A stretch of DNA of 64,000 nucleotides, from contig CAKSYX010000003.1 of NCBI GenBank assembly GCA_934525065.1, forward strand, positions 1 through 64,000, written 5' to 3'. Below the pieces are notes generated by a model that was given only the letters and a program-made list of their open reading frames with translations, searched no databases and had not been told where the DNA came from. Of this stretch, positions 1 through 8,625 are shown one piece after another. The translations under genes were made by a program, and so were the position numbers. This DNA is from an uncultured Eubacteriales bacterium. GTDB lineage: Bacteria; Bacillota; Clostridia; Oscillospirales; Acutalibacteraceae. Positions within the stretch are counted from its first letter, which is position 1, and every line of letters starts with the position of its first letter.

Positions 1-13
1 GTTCTCGTCCCTT

Positions 14-121
14 TTACACATCTGTTGCCTTCGTTTTCTCCAATGCAACACTAATGGCAAGAGCCTTATCAACCCTTTCCACTATATTGTCTGGTATCAT
101 TCCCAAATACTGCTTTATCTG
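14..121 (-). pseudogene. C-terminal fragment of a MazF/PemK-like toxin
   Basis: Read on the minus strand, one open frame ends at the TAA at 14-16. It encodes a tail containing QYLGMIPDNIVERVDKAL followed by AISVAL. That pattern resembles the last helix of MazF/PemK-family mRNA interferases, in which a final 'V(D/E)xALxxSL' helix is typical. No start codon or N-terminal half exists: beyond about position 121 the same DNA reads as phage tail protein on the opposite strand. I infer a deletion or recombination junction at roughly 116-121. The family assignment rests on a short tail only. Confidence 0.4.
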
Positions 122-651
122 AAAAATGGGATGTAAAGGTCTACGGCAGGCTATTGAGTGAATATATCAAACAGGCCATCGGTGCTATCTATCCTGTCGG
201 AAGCATCTACATGAGCGTCAAAAACACGAATCCATCTACCTATTTCGGAGGCACTTGGGTTGCTTGGGGAACAGGTCGAGTTCCGGTTGGTGTCAATGCA
301 AATGATACCAACTTTGCTACAGTCGAAAAGACCGGTGGTTCTTCTACCGTCACATTAACTACGGCGCAGATGCCTTCTCACACTCATGCAAAAGGTACAT
401 TGGCAACAGCCAGTGCCGGTGGACATACTCATGATCTGAAGAACCAAAAAACCTCATGGGGAACCAGTGGTGGCAATCGAGTTCTGGTTGATGCGACTTC
501 TGGATATACAGCTGTCACAAATAAAACCACCACTAGTGCTGGCGCACATACTCATACGATTTCTGGCTCCACTGCTTCTGCTGGTTCTGGCAGTGCCCAC
601 AACAATCTGCAGCCCTATATCACATGTTACATGTGGAAAAGGACTGCTTAA
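118..651 (+). pseudogene. Phage tail-collar/baseplate protein, N-terminally truncated
   Basis: The frame is open from position 55, but phage-like sequence begins at about 118 (SEKWDVKVYGRLL), followed by IGAIYPVGSIYMSV and a 'GGTW' block. This is the signature of the C-terminal collar or receptor-binding domain of Firmicutes phage tail proteins. A Gly/Ser/His-rich stretch with repeated 'AGGHTH/AGAHTH' follows, and the natural-looking end is 'LQPYITCYMWKRTA'. A TTG at 154 could start a 165-residue product, but no ribosome site precedes it, so I treat this as the 3' part of a larger gene cut by the junction near 116-121. It lies just upstream of a holin remnant, the usual order in a prophage late operon. 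Confidence 0.7.
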
Positions 652-660
652 TTTTTATCC

Positions 661-686
661 GCAGCTATCAGATGGTAGCTGCTTTT
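661..686 (+). terminator. Hairpin between tail and holin remnants
   Basis: GCAGCTA (661-667) pairs with TAGCTGC (676-682) around an 8-base loop, followed by TTTT. It lies directly after the tail fragment, where phage late operons often carry a weak terminator. Confidence 0.5.
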
Positions 687-721
687 CTTATATCTAATTT
701 CAGAAATGGAGGTACTTATCA

Positions 722-880
722 ATGAAAGAATTCTGGAACACAATTCAACTTATCTTTGCTGCCATTGGTGGCTGGCTGGGCTATTTTCTTGGAGGCTGTG
801 ATGGCTTACTCTACAAAGATTTGAATGCTTTTTCAATATCTCTTCAATTTCTTCCACCATTAAGTTTTCTAAATCATTAA
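722..880 (+). pseudogene. Truncated phage holin (Phage_holin_4-like)
   Basis: A GGAGG site at 705-709 precedes an ATG at 722. The first 31 residues (MKEFWNTIQLIF then GGWLGYFLGGCDGLLY) match the first transmembrane segment of the phage_holin_4/TcdE-like holins common in Clostridia. Homology stops at about 815. The remaining 21 codons read antisense through the neighbouring minus-strand gene and end at the TAA at 878. Normal holins of this type have around 130-150 residues and several membrane segments, so this one is inactive. The break marks a second recombination junction in the scar. Confidence 0.7.
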
Positions 881-1904
881 CTTCCTTAGAATGCTCAAAA
901 TCCGTTTTAGAACTAACTACAGATAATAAATTTCTCTCTGGATTGGAACCCACAAATAACATTGGCGCTATAACTGCAATACTTCCGGGCATAACAACTA
1001 TCGGCTGATACATAATGTCGACATTCCTTTTTTCAGGTTCATACGTAATGTAAGCAAGTATATTTTTAACAGTCTCTTTATCTATGCTCGTCATGGATTC
1101 AACATAATTTATAATGTTATCCATCGGTTGTATTATCGTACTATTCTTCAATCTAACCAATGCATCCTGTATCGTCAGACTGCTGAAAAGATGTATATAG
1201 GATAAGGTTGCCAATGCAATCCAAACTTTTCTGTATTCTTCTAATGAGAACAAGTCAAACTTCTATGAAGATGGAAGTGTTTTTGTTGCCTCCCACTGCT
1301 TTGAAGCAATCTCAGAAAAAGCATCGATTACCTCTCCCGTCAGCTCATAACATAGTTCTTCATCTTGTATCGAAATACGTTCTTTTAATTTTACATAAGC
1401 TGACGATACTTTCATAGGATTCATAGCTTCCATAAATCCTTTAATTCCCATTTGACTTGTTTCTCTCAAAATATCATTCCATGCGGACTTGTTTCCATTT
1501 TCCGGGAAATCAAATGTAACATTATTTTCTTCAACACTAGCTATTAATCGTTTTCTTGAATACGAAATATAGCCGCTACATATAACTGAATATGGCAATG
1601 CATAATCATTTATAAGTGAGACACAATTCTCATACCTACTTTCTTCAATCCTCGAATTAAAGGGCACTCCTAAAGAATTAAGAGAGCTATTATGCACCCA
1701 GTTTAGAGCTTGATTTAACGCATCCATATAATCTGTTATTTTTCTCAGAGAAAATGGATTCAATATACTACCCATTATTGCCAAGGAACATAAATCTTCA
1801 AATGTTGCGAGTAAATCATATACCATCTGTTGTTTTGTTCCAGTAAATGCTGGATGGTTTTCATGAAACGTATCAATTATTTTTTCTATATCTCTAATAT
1901 CCAT
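750..1904 (-). pseudogene. Unknown protein interrupted by an in-frame TAG and cut at its 3' end
   Basis: The ATG at 1904 opens a 213-codon frame that meets TAG at 1263-1265. The same frame continues immediately (KFDLFSLEEYRKVW) for another 150 residues with equally natural composition, so a single nonsense change split one gene of about 360 or more residues. Homologous-looking sequence ends at about 818 (EILKKHSNL); the last codons to the stop at 750 are antisense to the truncated holin, so the 3' end is also lost. The protein is soluble and helix-rich with no membrane segment. I do not recognise the family. A GGAGG lies 13 bases before the ATG. Low GC like the rest of the scar suggests horizontal origin. 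Confidence 0.55.
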
Positions 1905-1945
1905 TCGCCACGCACATCCTCCCGTTATCTATTCCACTGCCAAGT

Positions 1946-2173
1946 CTACCCCTTAGTATCGAGTGGCTTGAACTGCGGTCGGCTCTGACAACAATCCTGG
2001 TGCCACAACCTATGACATCTAATCCACAGCCTAAACCCTACCGCTATTCTCCGGCTACTCAAATTTTCCTCATTCAGTTCCAAAAGTAGATATGTTTCCA
2101 TACAAGAAAACCGAGCTTTCCGCAAGGCTTCTCTGATGATACCAACCTTACAAAAAGCCCGGAAATACGCCAC
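1946..2173 (-). CDS. Small hypothetical ORF, 75 residues (doubtful)
   Basis: An ATG-started frame in the AT-rich scar, between the interrupted unknown gene and rlmD. It is rich in Arg, Cys and Trp, has no recognisable domain and lacks a clear ribosome site. It may be a relic of the mobile element or simply non-coding. Confidence 0.15.
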   Translation of the reverse strand: MAYFRAFCKVGIIREALRKARFSCMETYLLLELNEENLSSRRIAVGFRLWIRCHRLWHQDCCQSRPQFKPLDTKG

Positions 2174-2183
2174 TTTTCAGCAC

Positions 2184-3362
2184 TTATTTATCTTTCTTTG
2201 ACAGCAAACAGACCGTCTCAACATGGCATGTGTGCGGAAACATATCAACCGGCTGAATTTTCCTTACGCGGTAGCCGTTTTTGCAAAGGAAGCGCAAATC
2301 GCGCCCCAGCGTTTCAACGTTACATGAGACATAGACCACTCTCCTCGGTGCTGTTTTAACAAGGCTTTTGAGAAAGTTCATGTCGCTGCCGGCGCGCGGC
2401 GGATCCATGAAAACAACGTCCGGCTTTGCGCCCTCGCCGGCAAGACCGAGCATGAATTTTCCTGCATCGGCGCAGAAGAAGCGGGCGTTTTCAATGCCGT
2501 TGAGCTTTGCGTTTACCGCCGCATCTTTTACTGCGCTTTCATTGAGTTCAACTCCGGTTAAGCGAATCTTCCTCGCTTTCGCCGCCGCGATTCCGATGGT
2601 ACCCGTTCCGCAATAAGCGTCAAGCACCGAATCACCCTCTCTGAGTGAGGCAAAATCAATGGCCGTTTTGTAAAGCACCTCGGTCTGCACCGGGTTTATC
2701 TGATAGAACGAGCTTGGAGAAATTCTGAACCGACAGGAGCAAAGCGTGTCCTCAATATAGCCGTCGCCGAAAAGAACAATTTCCCTTTTCCCGAGAACAA
2801 GGCTCGTTTTTGCGCCGTTGACGGACTGAACCACGGTTGTGATATTTGGGAAAGAATCAAGCAGCTTTTTTAAAAAGTCCTTCTTTTTCGGGAACAGTTC
2901 ACTGCCCGTTACAAGGACGACCATAATTTGTCCGCTTGAAAAGCCGCGGCGAACAAGAACGTGGCGGAGAAATCCTCGCCCCGTGTCCTCATTGTATGCG
3001 CCGAGCTTGAACTGCGGAAGGAGCGAGCGGATGTACACAATGATCTCATCCGCCTGCTCGTCCTCAAGCATACAGCTGTCAACCGAAACCACCCTGTGAC
3101 TTGCAGACTGATATACGCCGGAAATGACCTTTCCGCCGACGTTACGGAAAGCCGCCTGAACCTTGTTTCTGTAATGTACAGGGCTTTCCATCCCGATTAT
3201 TTCATCAACATGGCAAAAAAGGCCAAGCTCTTTAATGCACTTGACCTGTTTGAAAGAAAGCTGCTCTTCATAACTCATGTTCTGAAGCTGACAGCCTCCG
3301 CACTTTTTATAGAGAGGGCAGCCGTTTCCTCTGCCCTCTTTTTTGGTTTGATTTTTGCTCAT
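2184..3362 (-). CDS. rlmD: 23S rRNA (uracil-C5)-methyltransferase, RlmD/RlmCD type
   Basis: A 392-residue TrmA-family enzyme that transfers a methyl group from SAM to C5 of a uridine in 23S rRNA. An N-terminal iron-sulfur motif is visible (Cys15, Cys21 and Cys24 in CPLYKKCGGC, plus Cys97 in DSCMLED). The SAM-binding loop is LDAYCGTGTIGIAAA. The DPPRAG motif and the catalytic cysteine motif YVSCNVETLGRDL follow. There is no N-terminal TRAM domain, as in the shorter Firmicutes members. Its ATG overlaps the TGA of a 38-residue ORF upstream, so translation is probably coupled. Whether it modifies U1939 only or also U747 cannot be told from sequence. Confidence 0.88.
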   Translation of the reverse strand: MSKNQTKKEGRGNGCPLYKKCGGCQLQNMSYEEQLSFKQVKCIKELGLFCHVDEIIGMESPVHYRNKVQAAFRNVGGKVISGVYQSASHRVVSVDSCMLEDEQADEIIVYIRSLLPQFKLGAYNEDTGRGFLRHVLVRRGFSSGQIMVVLVTGSELFPKKKDFLKKLLDSFPNITTVVQSVNGAKTSLVLGKREIVLFGDGYIEDTLCSCRFRISPSSFYQINPVQTEVLYKTAIDFASLREGDSVLDAYCGTGTIGIAAAKARKIRLTGVELNESAVKDAAVNAKLNGIENARFFCADAGKFMLGLAGEGAKPDVVFMDPPRAGSDMNFLKSLVKTAPRRVVYVSCNVETLGRDLRFLCKNGYRVRKIQPVDMFPHTCHVETVCLLSKKDK

Positions 3363-3475
3363 TTTCCGGCCTTCCTGCCGTATTTTCTCATGCAGTGCCT
3401 GACCGCAACTTCAAGAACGATAAGCGTAACAACCGCACAGACAGCCGCAACCGGATTGCTTTGACTTTTTTTCAT
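3359..3475 (-). CDS. Small single-span membrane protein, 38 residues
   Basis: This tiny ORF has a good ribosome site (GGAG in TGAGGAGAAT, 8-9 bases before ATG 3475), and its TGA overlaps the ATG of rlmD. The product starts MKKSQSNP, has one hydrophobic stretch (VAAVCAVVTLIVLEVAV) and a basic tail (RKYGRKAGK), consistent with a single membrane helix. It sits between the ABC permease and rlmD in a same-strand run. No family is recognised. It could be a true small membrane protein or a leader that couples rlmD translation. Confidence 0.5.
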   Translation of the reverse strand: MKKSQSNPVAAVCAVVTLIVLEVAVRHCMRKYGRKAGK

Positions 3476-3496
3476 TTTTTATTCTCCTCAGCTCAA

Positions 3497-4318
3497 TTAT
3501 TTAACGTTGACCTTGTGCTCCATTATCCAGCCGGTTGCAAAAAGCATTCCGACCGCGGCAATCGCCATGAAGAGCATTCCGCCGAGACCTATTGAATAGA
3601 ACGATTCGGAATTCTGAGCCGAGGTCAAAGCAAGCTTCAGGTTATCCTCGGTCAGCTCAATGCAAAGCGGAAAATGCTCGTTGAGCCATGCACTGATCGT
3701 GTTCAGAGCAATGTATGTTCCGCAGAAGATCAGAAAGCCGAAGAGCCACGGGTGCTGCTGGAGCGGCCTTGTGTTTGAAAGTGTGAGTGAAAAATAAACA
3801 AAGCTGACAAAAGTCAGAATTGAAATAAACAGATAAAAAATCGCAATAACGGCCGCTTTTGCAATCATCTTTCCGCTCGGCAGCATTTCAAGCAGGCCGC
3901 TGTCGCGGATAGTGTCAACGATTCCGCCAACCTGTTCGCCGTCAAGCTGAGCCCTTGCGTTGAGGAAAATCACAAGATAGATGAGCCCGCATACAGCAAA
4001 CGAAACAACAAACCAAACAAGCGAAACGAGAACCTTTGAAATGAGAAGGGAACTGCACTTGACCGGCAGGGTAAAGCTAAGATAGCCGCGGTTCGTGTAA
4101 AGGGTGTTGTAAAAATTTCCGATAACAAGAGCCACGGTGAAAATCACCGAAAGGAAACCGACAAAAACAAGCACCGAAGAACCTATAACGCTGATTGAGG
4201 TCGCCTTTGTGAGCATGGCAAGAAACATTACCAGTGTTGTTACCGCCGCGCAGATATAGATGAGCGAAACATAGCGCGCGGTCTGTTTGAATTCGTGTTT
4301 TAAAAGCTTACCAAGCAT
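3497..4318 (-). CDS. ABC-2-type exporter membrane subunit
   Basis: A 273-residue membrane protein with about six hydrophobic segments (for example YVSLIYICAAVTTLVMFLAML near the N-terminus, and a last segment before the basic end EHKVNVK). ATG 4318 is preferred over an upstream start because AGGAGG lies 8 bases before it. It overlaps the stop of the ATP-binding gene by 11 bases, so the two are surely translated together. It resembles the membrane partner of small YtrB-like or bacitracin-type exporters. The substrate is unknown. Confidence 0.75.
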   Translation of the reverse strand: MLGKLLKHEFKQTARYVSLIYICAAVTTLVMFLAMLTKATSISVIGSSVLVFVGFLSVIFTVALVIGNFYNTLYTNRGYLSFTLPVKCSSLLISKVLVSLVWFVVSFAVCGLIYLVIFLNARAQLDGEQVGGIVDTIRDSGLLEMLPSGKMIAKAAVIAIFYLFISILTFVSFVYFSLTLSNTRPLQQHPWLFGFLIFCGTYIALNTISAWLNEHFPLCIELTEDNLKLALTSAQNSESFYSIGLGGMLFMAIAAVGMLFATGWIMEHKVNVK

Positions 4319-5015
4319 AGCTGAATACCTCCTTGAATACCTCTTCAACAGTTTTTCCTTTTTCGCGCAGCTCGTCAACGTGCGAGTCAATGACGACCTT
4401 ACCGTTGTTTATCATCAGAACGCGATCAAAGATATATTCAACGTCGCTGATAAGGTGAGTGGAAATGAGGATCGTTGAATCCTTTTCATGGTTTTCCATG
4501 ATGAGGTCGAGAATGTGGCTCCTTGCAGCCGGGTCGACGCCGCCGAGCGGTTCGTCAAGGATATAAAGCTTCGCCTTTCGGCAGAGAACCAGTGCAAGTC
4601 TTAGCTTTTCCTGCTGGCCCTTTGACATTGTTTTGAGCTTTTGCTTCAAATCAAGGCCGAAGCGCAAAAGCATTTTTTCTGCCTTCGGGCGGTCGAAATC
4701 CTTATAAAAATCTGCAAAATATTCGAGCGCATCAACAGGACGCATCCAATCCGGAAGATATGGTTTCTCCGGAAGATAGGCAATGATGCTTTTTGTGTAG
4801 GCATCGGGCTCCTCATTGTCGATTCGAACATCGCCGTCGTAATCCTTGATAAGTCCGGTAAGGATTTTGATAAGTGTTGTTTTTCCGCAGCCGTTCGGCC
4901 CGAGCAGGCCGATGATCTGGCCGCTCTGCGCGCTGAAGGAAACTCCCTTGAGCACCTCCTTGCGTCCATAGGACTTTTTCAGTTCAGAAACACTGATAAT
5001 TTTGTTACTGCTCAT
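4308..5015 (-). CDS. ABC transporter ATP-binding protein
   Basis: A 235-residue ATPase with all motifs: Walker A GPNGCGKT (39-46), signature SKGQQEKL (131-138), Walker B YILDEP (151-156), D-loop GGVDP and the switch histidine in ISTHL (187). It belongs to the drug/lipid exporter group (CcmA/YtrB-like) and powers the membrane subunit encoded directly downstream. The gene begins 15 bases after the stop of the P-type-ATPase-like gene, which suggests one transcript. The signature SKGQQ instead of SGGQQ is usual in this subgroup. Confidence 0.85.
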   Translation of the reverse strand: MSSNKIISVSELKKSYGRKEVLKGVSFSAQSGQIIGLLGPNGCGKTTLIKILTGLIKDYDGDVRIDNEEPDAYTKSIIAYLPEKPYLPDWMRPVDALEYFADFYKDFDRPKAEKMLLRFGLDLKQKLKTMSKGQQEKLRLALVLCRKAKLYILDEPLGGVDPAARSHILDLIMENHEKDSTILISTHLISDVEYIFDRVLMINNGKVVIDSHVDELREKGKTVEEVFKEVFSYAW

Positions 5016-5030
5016 ATTGTTCGCCTTTCG

Positions 5031-7334
5031 TTATTTTATTCTTGTTTTTCCGATGAAATATGAAATTGCGCCCCAGCAAAGCTGAATCAGGCAAAGCGTC
5101 ACCGGGCCCGGAGCGGCGGAAACCTTTAAAAACGATGCAATGACCGCAATGACAAAGCAGAACCCGAGCCCGCCGACCATGACTGCTTTTGAAAGCCGTC
5201 CGGCTTCATAAAGGTCATAAGCACCGTTGACAAGGAAGAGGATGTTTTTATCCTGCTTTCCGCAGAAAAGGCCGCAGTCGCTCTGTGAGGGAGCTTCGGC
5301 TTTGTAGGAATCAATAAGGCGGCTGTTCTTGGTTGAAGAAATTCTGATTGCCGCAACGTCTGCCATCAGCTTTTTCGCGGCCGTATCCTGCGTCAGGCAC
5401 GGGTCGCCGCAGGAAAGCATCAAAACAAGGCCGGTCTTGTTAAACGCACGAACGCTCTTTTTGACGTCGCTTCTGACCTTGTAATCGGCAACAAACAGCG
5501 CCGCAATCACGCCCTCAACCACAAGATACATTACGTTTTTGCCCTTGGCGTAATTCTTTTCATCCTCTTCGGCCGGGGGCTCAATGCTGTGAGAAACAAG
5601 CATCATCCGGTTGCCGACAAGCACTCGCCTGCCCGCGACCCAGCAGGAATAGCCGAGCTGCTCCTCATACTGAAGATCCTCCGCCTGAGGAAGGCGTATG
5701 CCCTCCTCTTCAAGGAAGGAATCAAACTGGTTTCTGAGAACGCTTTTTGTGTTTTTGAGCGTTGCCGCGGCGAAAACAACGGCGTCCGAAACGGCCATTC
5801 TTCCTCCGGGCACGGTTCTGAATTTTGAAATTCTGCCTTCAAAAATCTCGTCTGCGTCAAGGGCAACGGCGTTCGCCTTGGCAACGCGCGAAGCACTGTC
5901 TTCAGAAGCAACAACAGCCGAGCCTTCGGCAAGTGAGGAATCATTTTTGGCTTTGACAAGCGCACCGACAAGGTCGGAAAGTGCAGGCATACAAAGGCAG
6001 AAGCCGGATACCAGAGCGGCAAAGAACACCGTGGCACTTTTTGAAAGCACTGCATTAACAATAGAAAATACGCCGCCTGCGCAAAGCACAAAAACACCTA
6101 AAACGAAAAAGAGCTTTTCCTGAGAGGAACGCGAAAAAGAGAAGCGCTCAAAGCTCTTCGGAATCGAACAGGGTGCGGAATAAATTATAACCGGGTCGTC
6201 CTTTCCGCTGATACCGTAGCCGAGAGCGGCGGCATCGTTTTTGTTTCCAACGGTTTGAAGCGAGCGCAGCTGACTGCAGCGCATCAAAACCGAAATATCG
6301 CGCCTCATTTCCTCAAGTCTGAGGTAATCCGCCGCACAAAGTGAAAGCAGTGAGAACAGGAAAAACGGAGAATAAACTGTCATATCCGAGGGCTGTTCTG
6401 CTTTGAAAACGAGAAGCGATAAAGCTTGCAAAAGAGTGAGCACGCCGCAAAGGAGCAGAAAGAACGACGGCTGCGGCCGAAACTCCTTCAAAGAGGAAAA
6501 GCCGTCCTTGATAAAATCTCTTGCGAAAACTCCGCCGAGAATGATAAGCACAGCGTTCAAAAGGACAAACACCGCTCCGTTCCCCGAAAAGAGGAACGCG
6601 GCCGTTCCCGTCTCGGCATAAAGGCAAAGCAGGAAAAAAAGAACAAGCGAAAGAACAAACAGAACCCCGGCAGCCATGAGCTGTTTTTTTCTGTGCTCCA
6701 TCTGTTCCTTGAGCGAGTGCCGTTGGCTTTTGGCCTTGCTCAGCTCCTCACGTCTGCGCTCGGTGCGCGTTTTCTGCTGAACATAGCGCATACCCTTTTC
6801 AAAAAATCCCTGCGCTTTCTTTTTCATGTCTGCGCGGTCAATCGCGTCAAAAAGAGTTTCTCCCTTTTTGACCTCGAGCGAATCGGCAACGCTTTTTCCG
6901 CCCTCACCCGTCGGCTCTTTTTCAAGGATAGCCTTGTCTGAGGTTTCCTTTGAAAGGACGCGGAAGTTTTCAATGAGGTTCTTCCTCGTTGTTTTCAGCT
7001 GGCGTTCAACCGATTCCTGAGAGACAACGCGCGGCCTTTCTTCATCTTTATAATCTTCAAAAATGAGCCGGCTGTCGCTTTCGTCACTATCGGCCTCTTT
7101 TTTCAATTTGTCTTTTTCCGCCATGAATTTTTCGAGCGTAAAATGCTTCGTTTTCTGGTCTGCCGAAGGGATTACCTTTGTTTTGTCCGAAACAGGTTCA
7201 AAAGACTTTTCGGCCTGCTTTTCTTCGTTCTCTTCCTCTTCGGAAATCGGAGCAATGCCTACCGACTCAAGCAGTTCATTTATTGAGTCAATGCCTTCGG
7301 GCATATTGTTTTCGTTGTTATTAAGGTCTGCCAT
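5031..7334 (-). CDS. P-type-ATPase-like membrane protein lacking catalytic motifs
   Basis: A 767-residue protein. ATG 7334 is chosen because AAGGAGG precedes it, and it overlaps the rlmB stop by 14 bases. Residues 1-215 are acidic then basic and probably disordered or coiled. Hydrophobic pairs occur at about 222-270, 290-340, 405-455 and 718-762. The middle copies the layout of heavy-metal P-type ATPases: CLCMPAL where the ion-binding CPCAL helix would be, an N-domain-like VAGRRVLVGNRMML (566-579) and an A/P-domain-like GVIAALFVADYKVRSDVKKS. But the phosphorylation motif DKTGT is replaced by DADEI (493-497), TGDN by SCGDP and GDGxND is absent. It should not hydrolyse ATP by the usual mechanism. 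I infer a regulatory or scaffold pseudo-ATPase; the true role is unknown. Confidence 0.65.
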   Translation of the reverse strand: MADLNNNENNMPEGIDSINELLESVGIAPISEEEENEEKQAEKSFEPVSDKTKVIPSADQKTKHFTLEKFMAEKDKLKKEADSDESDSRLIFEDYKDEERPRVVSQESVERQLKTTRKNLIENFRVLSKETSDKAILEKEPTGEGGKSVADSLEVKKGETLFDAIDRADMKKKAQGFFEKGMRYVQQKTRTERRREELSKAKSQRHSLKEQMEHRKKQLMAAGVLFVLSLVLFFLLCLYAETGTAAFLFSGNGAVFVLLNAVLIILGGVFARDFIKDGFSSLKEFRPQPSFFLLLCGVLTLLQALSLLVFKAEQPSDMTVYSPFFLFSLLSLCAADYLRLEEMRRDISVLMRCSQLRSLQTVGNKNDAAALGYGISGKDDPVIIYSAPCSIPKSFERFSFSRSSQEKLFFVLGVFVLCAGGVFSIVNAVLSKSATVFFAALVSGFCLCMPALSDLVGALVKAKNDSSLAEGSAVVASEDSASRVAKANAVALDADEIFEGRISKFRTVPGGRMAVSDAVVFAAATLKNTKSVLRNQFDSFLEEEGIRLPQAEDLQYEEQLGYSCWVAGRRVLVGNRMMLVSHSIEPPAEEDEKNYAKGKNVMYLVVEGVIAALFVADYKVRSDVKKSVRAFNKTGLVLMLSCGDPCLTQDTAAKKLMADVAAIRISSTKNSRLIDSYKAEAPSQSDCGLFCGKQDKNILFLVNGAYDLYEAGRLSKAVMVGGLGFCFVIAVIASFLKVSAAPGPVTLCLIQLCWGAISYFIGKTRIK

Positions 7335-8112
7335 TGCTTCCTCCTTTTCCGGTTCTCTGCCTTGAGACCTCATACATAAGTATTCCGGCGGCAACCGACG
7401 CATTGAGAGAGGTGATTTTGCCCTTCATCGGGAGCGAAACGATGAAATCGCTCTTATCGCGGATGAGCTTGCTCACGCCGAAGCCCTCCGAGCCGACAAC
7501 AAGGCCCACCGCGCCGGAAAAATCTGTTTCGCCCCAGCTTTTGCCGTCCATGTCGGCACTATATATCCAGACGCCGCGCCTTTTGAGCTCGTCAAGCGTT
7601 GCGGAAAGGTTTGTCACCCTTGCAACCGGCATATATTCAAGTGCTCCGGCTGCAGCCTTTGAAACCGCCCATGTGAGCGAAACGCTGCGCCTTTTCGGAA
7701 TAATAACTCCGTGGGCACCGGCACACTCCGCAGTACGGATGACCGCGCCAAGGTTATGCGGATCTTCAAGCTCGTCGCAGATAATGATAAACGGATCCTC
7801 GCCGCGCTTCTTTGCAAGTTCAAAAATATCGTCAACCGACGCATATTCATGCGCGGCAACATAGGCGGCAACCCCCTGGTGGTTCCCTTTTGCGCAAAGG
7901 TAATCAAGCTTGCGCTTGTCAACCTCTTTAATTACAACGCCCTTTTCTTTGCATTCGGCGATTATTCTTCCGACCGAACCGCCGCGCTCCCCCTTTGCAA
8001 CAAAAAGGGTATCAATTACTCTTCCGGAGCGAAGAGCTTCGGAAACAGCGTTGCGGCCGATAATAAGCTCCGTTTCGCCGTTTTTCTGTATATTTTTGTT
8101 TTCGTTATCCAT
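7321..8112 (-). CDS. rlmB: 23S rRNA 2'-O-ribose methyltransferase RlmB (SpoU family)
   Basis: A 263-residue SpoU/TrmH-family methyltransferase, expected to methylate the ribose of G2251 in 23S rRNA. The N-terminal substrate-binding domain (IGRNAVSEALRSGR) is followed by the knotted SPOUT domain with motif 1 NLGAVIRTAECAGAHGVII, motif 2 VVGSEGFGVS and motif 3 SLPMKGKITSLNASVAAGIL. Length and order fit the RlmB/TrmH group well. The ribosome site before ATG 8112 is weak: GAGG lies 14-17 bases upstream. It is the first gene of a same-strand run that continues into the pseudo-ATPase. The protein could equally be another TrmH-type enzyme of different site specificity. Confidence 0.85.
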   Translation of the reverse strand: MDNENKNIQKNGETELIIGRNAVSEALRSGRVIDTLFVAKGERGGSVGRIIAECKEKGVVIKEVDKRKLDYLCAKGNHQGVAAYVAAHEYASVDDIFELAKKRGEDPFIIICDELEDPHNLGAVIRTAECAGAHGVIIPKRRSVSLTWAVSKAAAGALEYMPVARVTNLSATLDELKRRGVWIYSADMDGKSWGETDFSGAVGLVVGSEGFGVSKLIRDKSDFIVSLPMKGKITSLNASVAAGILMYEVSRQRTGKGGSNGRP

Positions 8113-8176
8113 ACTGTTTCATAAATCCTCTCGTCAAACCGCAGAACACGATTGTAGTTACAAGTATACATTGTAT

Positions 8177-8185
8177 AGTATAACA
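8177..8185 (-). promoter_or_regulatory. Candidate extended -10 promoter of rlmB
   Basis: On the minus strand, TGT followed by TATACT (8177-8182) forms an extended -10 about 65 bases before the rlmB ATG. No well-spaced -35 is visible. Confidence 0.4.
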
Positions 8186-8324
8186 TAGATTTCTGCATTT
8201 TTCATCAAAATATAATAAAAAACTATAAAAAATCGCTTTTGAAAAAGGCAAAGTTTTTCGTTCAATCAGCTTTGAAGGACTTGATTATTCCTTCGTTTCT
8301 TGGCATAATAATAAGATATAAGCT

Positions 8325-8602
8325 TAAGCTGAGGAGGGCCGAGCTCAATGCGGTTTTTTAAGGCAAATTTCCGCCGATACTGCGCCCCAAAGTTTCGCAA
8401 TGCGTCAGCATTACTCACCTTTTTGCCTTGTCTCGACAAAAATTTGCTCTTTAAAAACTGCTTCGCACCTGAAGGACTTGTTTTTTTGTGCAGTGTGGTG
8501 CTTCTTTGTCGAAGCCATACTGACGTAAGCGTACCAAAAAGTGCCGCAATGTGCGGGAAAACAAATTCTTCAGGCGCATTGAGTTCAACCCTCCTCAGCT
8601 TA
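8325..8602. repeat. MITE-like repeat, full-length copy 1 (278 bp)
   Basis: The element is bounded by imperfect terminal inverted repeats: TAAGCTGAGGAGGG followed by CGAGCTCAATGCG at the left, and its complement ending CCCTCCTCAGCTTA at the right. A near-identical copy lies at 54925-55201 in the opposite internal orientation, an internally deleted one at 48021-48188, a diverged one at 11388-11540 and the start of another at 63964. The frame inside (8348-8608) is conserved between copies only as DNA and has no ribosome site, so I do not call it a gene. The rest of 8113-8625 holds the rlmB promoter and the ribosome site of the next gene. Confidence 0.8.
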
Positions 8603-8625
8603 CTATGATTCAAAAGGAGACGCAA

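Noticed and set aside
3361..3595. Plus-strand frames opposite rlmD, the small ORF and the permease
   Set aside because: Shadows of well-supported minus-strand genes.
8348..8608. Cys/Leu-rich frame inside the MITE copy, also readable in the 54.9-kb copy
   Set aside because: It is shared only because the DNA repeats; no ribosome site, and the frame extends differently at each copy.
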